Source: Actinernus sp. WN-2022 (lineage: Eukaryota; Cnidaria; Anthozoa; Actiniaria; Actinernidae). From it: 64,000 nt of DNA. The notes under the pieces are model-generated. The model saw nothing but the letters and a program-made list of their open reading frames with translations, was not told the DNA's origin and searched no databases. Each line of letters begins with the position of its first letter. Position 1 is the stretch's first letter. The position numbers and the translations under genes are program-made. This document shows, piece after piece, positions 53,872 to 62,800 of the stretch. The stretch covers positions 146,188,344 through 146,252,343 of the forward strand of contig JAOWCC010000577.1 in assembly GCA_030867875.1 (NCBI GenBank), written 5' to 3'.

Positions 53872-56800
53872 TCTACCGACGCTCAGAAAGAAATAGCTAA
53901 TAAAGAGTTAATGTCTATCCGTAGGGCAAGAGAATTACTTGAACGTCAAGAAGAAGCTATACTAGAACGTACATCGCTACGTGAGAGGGTTAAATACATT
54001 TTCAGAAAGTATGGAATGACCGTTCTTGCGGTGGTAACTGCTATTGGTGCTATCGTTAGTGTAATAGTTTCCCAATTATCGAAAGCCGTACCGAAACCAG
54101 TAAAAGATGGTATCGACAAAGTGGCAGATACAGTAAAGAAGGGGTTAAAAACGGTAGGTGATTTGTTAAAGGAAATGGGAAAGAAACTTGGACAGATACT
54201 ACCTGGAATGATTGGATCAATTGCGAATTTCATATTTACTATGGCCGGTAAAGCTCTAGGAGTATTAGCAGAGAACGTTTGGTTATTTATCGTAGCTATA
54301 GTGGTGATCACAATAGAGCAATACAAACGACGTTAGCGAAATAACGCCCATGCAATTCCAGCTCCTGCAATAGATACTATCGCTAGATTGATCCCATGTT
54401 GTGGAGTAGGATTTGGTAAGATACTATGCGGAACTCGTTGTGGAACTTGTCGTGGTAATTGTTGTTGAACTTGATGTGGTAATTGTTTCTTTTGTTTCTT
54501 CCCTTTCATATCTGGTGGGGACTTGATTTCGAGAATATCTGTATTAATATCGTTTACGCCTAACATCATACCTTCTGTGGCGCGCGGGATTGGATTTTTA
54601 TAACCATCATTCTTACCGAGGTAGTACTCGAGATTGCTTGGTAGTAATCGTACCCCTATAGCTATTGCTAGGTTTAATCTCTTATGTTTGTGTAGTATAG
54701 CTGTAAGATAGTTTTTATAGCTTACCACTAAACCATTTTCGAGAATAGCGTCTTCGACTAATCTCTTAAATTTTTCTTTGACGTTGAAACTATCTATGAT
54801 GGAATGGTTAAGATCATTTTGAGCAGCTAGAACGCAATATCCAAAAGCTTCAACGGATCGATTCAATCTACCTAATCCAGCATCCGTTAATCCCTTACCG
54901 ATTGGTGGCGTAAACCAATTATATTGTTTTCCTTCATGTTCATCGTTCCGAATGAATGCCATAAGATCGCCCTGATCCTCCCTACCTTGGTCTGCAAATA
55001 AATTATTGTGATTTGGCCAATTATCCGCTTCTGTGTCGTAACCTCTGATTACGTGGACGTTTTTGAAACCATCATCGTACAAAAGGAATACATCTCCTAA
55101 TCCGTTATTCCTACCTCCGTGCCATCGGAAATCTGGCGTTCGAGATATACCAAATTCGATGCACAATTTCTCAAGAGCTGATTTGCTATAGAGGTTATCC
55201 ATTTGCTTGAAAGCAGAGTCACCAGGTAGAGGAACTCCATGAGCACCACCAAGTTCATGTAGAATTCTTCGTATCGTGAAATAAACATGAAATCGTAAGA
55301 ACCCTTGAACAATAGGAGGATACGTTTCGAAAATAGGATCAAACAATGACACTCCACATCCAGAAGTCGCACACCACGTTGCGAAATTCAATTGTTGAGG
55401 CCAATATTTGAAATCCGGACCATGTAACCAATGGTAGGACTCATTTGCTGTCATATGCTTTACGACAGTCTCTTTGAATATGTTCGGAACACCTGCTTCG
55501 AACTTTTTCGTAGGTGTGACATATATCCATAGATTAGTGAGATCGATATCTTGTGCTTTTTCGTGAAAAGGAACTGCTGCGATGGGATATTTCACGCTTT
55601 TATCTAGTGTTAACGTAGATGGGAAACCACCAACCATCCCCTGCAATGCATTATCGATGAGTTTTTGAATGGCAGCACGTGGTTTGGAGATATCATCAGA
55701 TCGCCATAGACCGCATAGCTATGATTCCCATATCGAAACCAAATACTCGTCGAATATTTACCTGAATCATGTATGCTCGTGGATGCATAGAACTGATGGA
55801 AATCCGCATGTGGGTATTGTTTCTTAAACTTCACCAATAGATCGGTATTCAGTGTTGAGATCCTCTTATTTTCATCGGTAATTAGAGCAGTCTGCTCAGA
55901 TTTCGACAGTCTTGGTCCACCCCTAGCAATCTCTGCTATGTCCTCTGCAGATAGACCATCATCTTCGTCTGGCACAACAAAAGGCATCGTAACTATTGAA
56001 GCTATACATATACATAGTTTATACCTTTAATATATAATGGTGCTCTTATATGTCACCACCACATCGTCTGACCATACTGTCTACTTTGATAACCCTATTC
56101 TTATCAATAATATTTCGCTAGTTGAGATCACTTTTGAGAATAGTTGGTGGAACCTAGTAGAGAATGCGAACTTCTGGTGGTATAAGGATGGAGAAAATAA
56201 CAATCCTGATGTGAGAATCTCAAACACTATAACTGCAGGACACCACGACATGGTAAGCCTCAAACCCTACTTCAAGCCTGCAATTGATGCTGGTATCTTG
56301 AAAATAGTGGAACAGCTATCTAGTAGATTTTGGAACATAGAAGTCAAGAAACCGATTCGATTTGATAGGAAACTATGCAAATTATTGTGTCCCGATAGTA
56401 CTCCAGAAGGGCATGGTTTGTCAATCGAAGTGGGTAACCACACACTGGTGCTTCATAATATCTACACTACATATGTCCACTGCGATGTGGTGGATTCTAG
56501 TTTCTCAATTCTCAATGGAAAACGATCGCAAGTAATAGCTAGTTTAGAGATACGAGGCGAAAGATTCGCGAAATCGACATATGCTTCACTAATCCCACTA
56601 GCTATCAAAGCTCTAGATACGGTACGAAATAGCCTTCGCCTGACGATTTGCGATGATAAAGGAAATATTATAGACTTCCGTGGTCGGCCTATACGCTACG
56701 TATTGAAGCTTGAGTAAATCATACGTATATCACATATACGATGGACGGTGATTCAATTCAACCGCTTTTTCCATCAGCACCAAAACTCTATCCATCGCTC

Positions 56801-59800
56801 ACTGGAAAGAATTTTCGACTACAAACAATCCGAGATACGCTTTCGGATATCGAAATTCAAGAAAAACACTATGAAGGCGTACGTAAGAAATATGCGCGTT
56901 CTCAAGGAATAGTTCATGGTATCGCAGTGGTAACAGGAGGTCTATCTGTGATTTTATCTGGATCTGGATTGGGAGTAGCTTTAACTGGTTTTGGAATAGT
57001 GATTGGTTTACCACTTGGTGTTATTGGTGGTTTATGTGGATTAATTTCAGCATCTACGACCATTGGAGCTAAAAAATTAGGAATAAAAGTATCTAAGCAT
57101 GAGAAAACCACTATGTTAGCAAAAGCGAAAATTAATACGATTCGTGATCTAGTATCGAAAGCCTTGCGTGATGAAAATATATCCGACTCTGAATACAGTC
57201 TAATCCTCGCTGAAGCAGATAAATACGAGATTATGAGGTCTGAAATTCGTCATAAGACTTTGGGTGGTGAAAAAAACGTGAAACAGATTCGAATGGAACT
57301 CAAGCAAGAAGTGCAAAAGGAAATGCGAGAAAAACTTGGCAGTCTAGTGGGATAAGAATCGAATGTGGCTCTTATTTTCACTTTACGAAATCAAACCCTA
57401 TCACTAGTTAGACCGTGTTTTTTATAGATGGGCTCAAAGTGGGAATTGTAAGCAATCAACTCATTGATAAAACGCACGACCGAACCCTTATGTATACCAC
57501 ACCGTTTAACAACGTCAATAAGAGACATACGAGATCCCGAACGATGTAGTACCTCGTAACTTGCTCCAACGACTTTAGTTCGAAGTATAGAGCTGGTACC
57601 TATATTGTTTTCTATTGCCATATGAACAATCTCATAGACTATTTGTTGGACATTCTTAGGTACTCCTTGGGGGTCGAGTTTAGCAAAAGTCGTTGTAATG
57701 TGAGGAGCTATTCGATCGGTATTTAAATCTATATCGATCTTATCGTCATCGTGTAGAGAACGTATAAAGACATTTCCACAACATATGCTTTTATTGTTTA
57801 GTTGCATAAAACGAGCGACCTCACCTTTAGATCTAACGAACCCACATTGTATACATGCTTGATAAAGTATAGCAGCTAAAATAGTTCGTTTCGCATAGCT
57901 ACGTTTGATACAAACTTTCTGTACTTGAATGAATGCATCGGCTACGATTACTAATACATTTGTGGGAAACGAGAGGTCGTAATTTTGTTTATAAATAGTG
58001 TCGTATGCCTGTAGTTCTCGCATAATCGTTCGTAGTTGTAATTCTTTGTTATCGCTTTGCTTTGGGATTGTGCGGTCTAGATCATGTTGATACTGAAAGC
58101 TATCCGGCCCTACTATGCGTAACCGAGTAGTAAGATCGATAGTTGTTTCTTCATATGATTCGGTCTCGGAAACAAGACCACAGGTGGGGCATATGAATTC
58201 CGTTCCTTGCGTTTCCATCGGGCATAGACATTCGGAACATGTTTCACCAGTGGTAATACGTAACCGGGGTTTGATATGTAGGCTTGCACAAATTTCTGGA
58301 CCAAGTAATCTAATAAGATCATCCATACTAGTTGTATACCATGTGCCTGTCAATTGTCCAATTGTTTGTTAAAAAAAAGAGAAAAAAATGAAGAGAGGTC
58401 GCATAACAATTTCTCTTCATTCTTTTTTCTTTTTTTTTTTGTACCGTGATTTCTACTCTTTCTCCGATTCTACCGCATTTAGATCTTTCTCACCGATTGT
58501 GAGGTCCACAAACAACTTATCGAGACCGTTGTCCGATTCCACCACATTTGGATCTACTAGGTTCGTCGATTCCTTAGATCGTTTCTTATCGCGAATATAA
58601 CGCCGCTCCGTTGCACCACACTTTGAGCAAAGCCATTCCTTAGATCGTTTCTTATCGCGAATATAACGCCGCTCCGTTGCACCACACTTTGAGCAAAGCC
58701 CGTAACTCGTACGACATCCTTTACCGCAATTCGAACATGGAACGAATGGGATGGTGCCTTTTAATATCTGAAAGTTATGTTGAGCACAATACTCTGATGT
58801 CTTCGAAATCTTCCTTATACATTTCGTGTCCTTTCCTCGCATCAACCAATCGCAAGTTATTATCTCAGTCATCGTGTGATATATCTATATATACTTTCTG
58901 TCTGATTGGTATCTTAGTCGTGACGTTTACGTTGAGGTTCTTCAATCACGCGCGGTTGTCTAATCTGTATGGTATTAATACGTACTAAGATAACAGCATA
59001 CGTTAATATCGTGAAGTAGAGAATGTATGTTAGTACCATGGATGGATATACTGTAAACTAATCATTCCTTTAATAGGTGTTAAAATGTAAAAAATACAAT
59101 GAAAAAAATAGTACAACAAAACTGCTCCAATCTGGAAAAAGCAGTAGAAACCGGAGCTGTGCTCAAGTTTGGATCTTTAGGTGCAAGAATGCCTAGGGAC
59201 AATTTGGACGTTGCGATAGATCCTATGTGGCAGCATAAGCATTTATGTAGTAATCTAGTAGAGCGTTTTCGTCCTCTATGGTGAGCTGGGAGCGCTTAAT
59301 GAGCCACTCAATGATCCATTTAGCGGTATTAAGATGATCGTTGCTACAGGCGCATAGTAGAGCATGATGAACGTATTTATACTCTATAGTTATCTGAAAG
59401 CGTCGAATGAGCCACTTAACGGTATTGAGATGGCCATTCCTACAGGCATCTAGTATAGCAAACCCGACGGCTTTATCCTCTTTGGTGAACTGGAAGTGCT
59501 TAGTGAGCCACTTAACGATATCAAGACGGCCATCCTTACAGGCAGCGCATAGAACGTAATCGGTGTGTCCATCCATTTTATCGAACCATAAGTGCTTAAT
59601 GAGCCACTTAATAACGTTAAGATTACCATATTCACTGGCGTAGACAAGAGGAAAGCTATCATCGATGTAGTTTGCGGAAATACCGAAAGTCCTAGCCAAA
59701 TTGTCTCGATCGTTGTCATTACGAGTAGACCTAAGACCGAAAGTGAGTACTCGTTTACGGAACTCTTGGTCTACGTTTTTGTAGCACACGAGAGATGCGG

Positions 59801-62800
59801 CACCGTTTAGGTGTTTCGATGTCCTTGCGATGCTTGCGAATGATTCTGGGCCTGCATGCTCTACTATCTTGACTAAGATTTCTATGGGAAGGCACGATAT
59901 GCTATCCATAGTGGAAGAGATCGATATACTGCATAGTAATCACTTATCTAATAGGTTCTCAAAACTGCTTTTAAAAAATACAACGAAAAAATGAGGGTCT
60001 TATTATATGTTGTTTTTTCTTGTGTCATATGTTGTTTTTTCGTTGTGCAGGCTCGTTGGAAATCGTTGTACGTGTCCCAGCCGTTTGCTGCTCTTTGTTG
60101 CTTTTTTGTTGCATTTGTTCGTTGAAATTTGTTGTGTGTGTCCCAGTCCCCCCACTTTGTATACTACTTATCTGTATAAAGGACCTTCACAGTGAATCCT
60201 TATGTATCAACCACGGTGTACTAAGTCATTTTGCCTTTATTGGGTAAATAATGTAGTGACGTGATTCTAATTCTAATAATTCAAATATACATACATACAT
60301 ACATACATACATATATCTTCATTAATTACAAATGCTCTTCTAGAGAGCCGTGTATCCTACAACTAAGGTCTACTTACAGTGTACAATATGTCAACTCTTA
60401 AAAAACTTTCTTAAAAAAAATATATGTAAATACTAATTATGGTAATAACTAAGTAAAAAGTTGATGGTGTGAATGAGATGTGTCACGCAATATAATATTC
60501 CAAAGAATGTACTCTGCGCACTCCGATCAGATATTTTGTAGATCTATTACACCTCTTGTTATTGGCCATTTGGCTCATTAATAGTTAACAAGTTTTTGAA
60601 GCATTGTGAAACAGAAGTAACAGCATTGATAAAAGTGAACCTCATATTTTCTAGAACATGTATCGTTCAAATTATACTCTTGACTATTCTTACCTTGACA
60701 AATGCAATTAGTCCAGGGGGGCCTGTTCTCCCTTGAGGTCCACGAGGTCCAAACAGTCCAGTTGGTCCTTGGGTACCTGATGCACCCTTCTCTCCTACAC
60801 CGTGTGCACCCTGTGACAGCACAAAAAAATATGTCACTTTTAGATACATTCCAGGTATCGGTAGTGAACTTCACAATTAGCAAGCCACAAATATATCTTA
60901 CTTTAATTGTATTTCAAGAAACTCTCACTCGTTTGTTTTTCAATTATACATGATGCATAGTGCTGCAATAGGCCATTTTGACGATGTTGCGCACGCATCA
61001 GTAGAACAATAGACGCGAGCTGCTAAGACTCGTTCTGGTTCACCAGCCTTTTGATATTTAAAACTGATAGCCATTGTTCTAGCTGACGCGTGCAACATCG
61101 TCAAAATGGCCTATAGACAATATTAGTCTTCTCACGGACGAGCTGGAACGAGCACTCAATGGAGGCTCACGCGGGGATTCTTTACTAATGCTAAATAGCT
61201 TATAGTAAACATATAGACAATATTCGTATTCTCACGGACGAGCTGGAATGAGCACTCAATGGAGGCTCACGCGGGGATTCTTTACTAATGCTAAATAGCT
61301 TATAGCGAATTTGCCCGCATGATCCTCCATTGAGTGCTCGTTCCAGCTCGTCCGTGAGAATATGAATATTGACCAGAGATCTTATTCACATGGCGACCAT
61401 GTTTAATCCCAGGATATATAATAACAACCTTGTGTTCCCCTCTAACATCGTTCTGAAACTGCTCCGTGCGAGGCTTCACATGGGATATTGTCTCTAGCCC
61501 TAGATGGCCGCCATGTGATAAGAGTGAATAATGTTAGAATGTTCCCCATTTTAACGTAATGTCTTTATTTGTTATAGATATCCTATTACTATACTACTAC
61601 AGGTACTGTTTACCTTTTCCCCATTTTAACGTAATGTCTTTACAAAATGTATTTGTTATAGATATCCTGTTGCTATACTACTACAGGTACTGTTTACCTT
61701 TTCCCCATTTTAACGTAATGTCTTTATTTGTTATAGATACCCTATTACTATACTACTACAGATACTGTTTACCTTTTCCCCCTTTATTCCTAGTTTGCCT
61801 TGGTCACCCTATGGAAACCACAAAAGTACCATCATCAATATCTTCGAATTCGTGTATCCTATCTATTACATGAAAACTTGCATTTTTTTTAACGTTTACA
61901 TGGCGTTACTGCGATACCTTGTCTCCTATATTTCCGTCATTCCCGCTTTCTCCTCTTTGTCCCTGTGGTCCAGTGGCACCCTGACGTCGACAGAATGGAA
62001 AATATGGATTTCGTGTGAGTGTAAAACAGGCTGTCATCTGTCAATTCTGATTTGTTTATTATTAGTAATTCATATCTTAAAGTCTGTGGATTGTGTACTG
62101 ATTGCTAGTTAGGTGTTAAACGTCATAATACATTTATAAGTTCAAGTTCAATTTATTCACACTGTTTGACATTAGTTACATAAATATATACCAAATAAGC
62201 TAAAATAAGGGCTTCATATTTACAGAGTAGATTCAGAATGGAGATGAGAGACCAGTGTGCGGTGGCCAAAGTAGCTAAAGCTTTCGAGTTAGCCACCGCT
62301 TGCATTTAAAAAAGTAAAGTGAATAAACAAAGTGATCTGTGTCAATTGAGTAATAGCATATAGCATAAAGAACGTAAGTTCAACTTGAAACGGACTACGA
62401 CTACTAAGATAAGGGGGGAAAAAAACGAGGAAAAAGGAAACAAAGGAAAAGAGAAAGAACGAGCAATATAACTAGGTTATAGCCACTGAGGAAACTGTAC
62501 AGTGCGTCCATTGTATTATACTTGATAGGAAATAAGATGGGTCTTAAATTGTTTCTTAAATTGGTTTGTTGTCCTTAATTGTTTCAAGTTAGTGGATACG
62601 GTTTCCCAAAGTTCAGTAGCAGAGTATTTAGAAGTGAATTTTCCTGTGTTAGTTCTGAGGGTACTATTAGTACTGTCTATGTAACCATTATTATTCGGCA
62701 TATCTCCTGTATATAGTTCTTAGCTTCTTAGCGGGGGAAAAAACGCCTAAATCAGTTACGATAGACCCTTTGCACGTGACGTCATAGCCGCCATGTTGGT

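Larger units (their letters stand above)
43459..60168. mobile_element. Polinton/Maverick (virus-like DNA transposon), 16.7 kb, damaged
   Basis: The element is bounded by 195-bp terminal inverted repeats starting AGTAGTATACAAAGTGGGG, and flanked by TATCT on both sides. It encodes the defining set: protein-primed DNA polymerase B, RVE-type integrase, FtsK/HerA-like packaging ATPase and two candidate capsid proteins. Size and gene set fit Polintons, which are thought to be able to make virions. A LINE insertion, a frameshift and an internal duplication show that this copy has decayed. It sits in an intron of the collagen gene. Confidence 0.93.

Noticed and set aside
59099..59284. 61-codon plus-strand frame at the Polinton right end
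   Set aside because: It overlaps the F-box/ankyrin gene on the opposite strand and has no recognisable feature.
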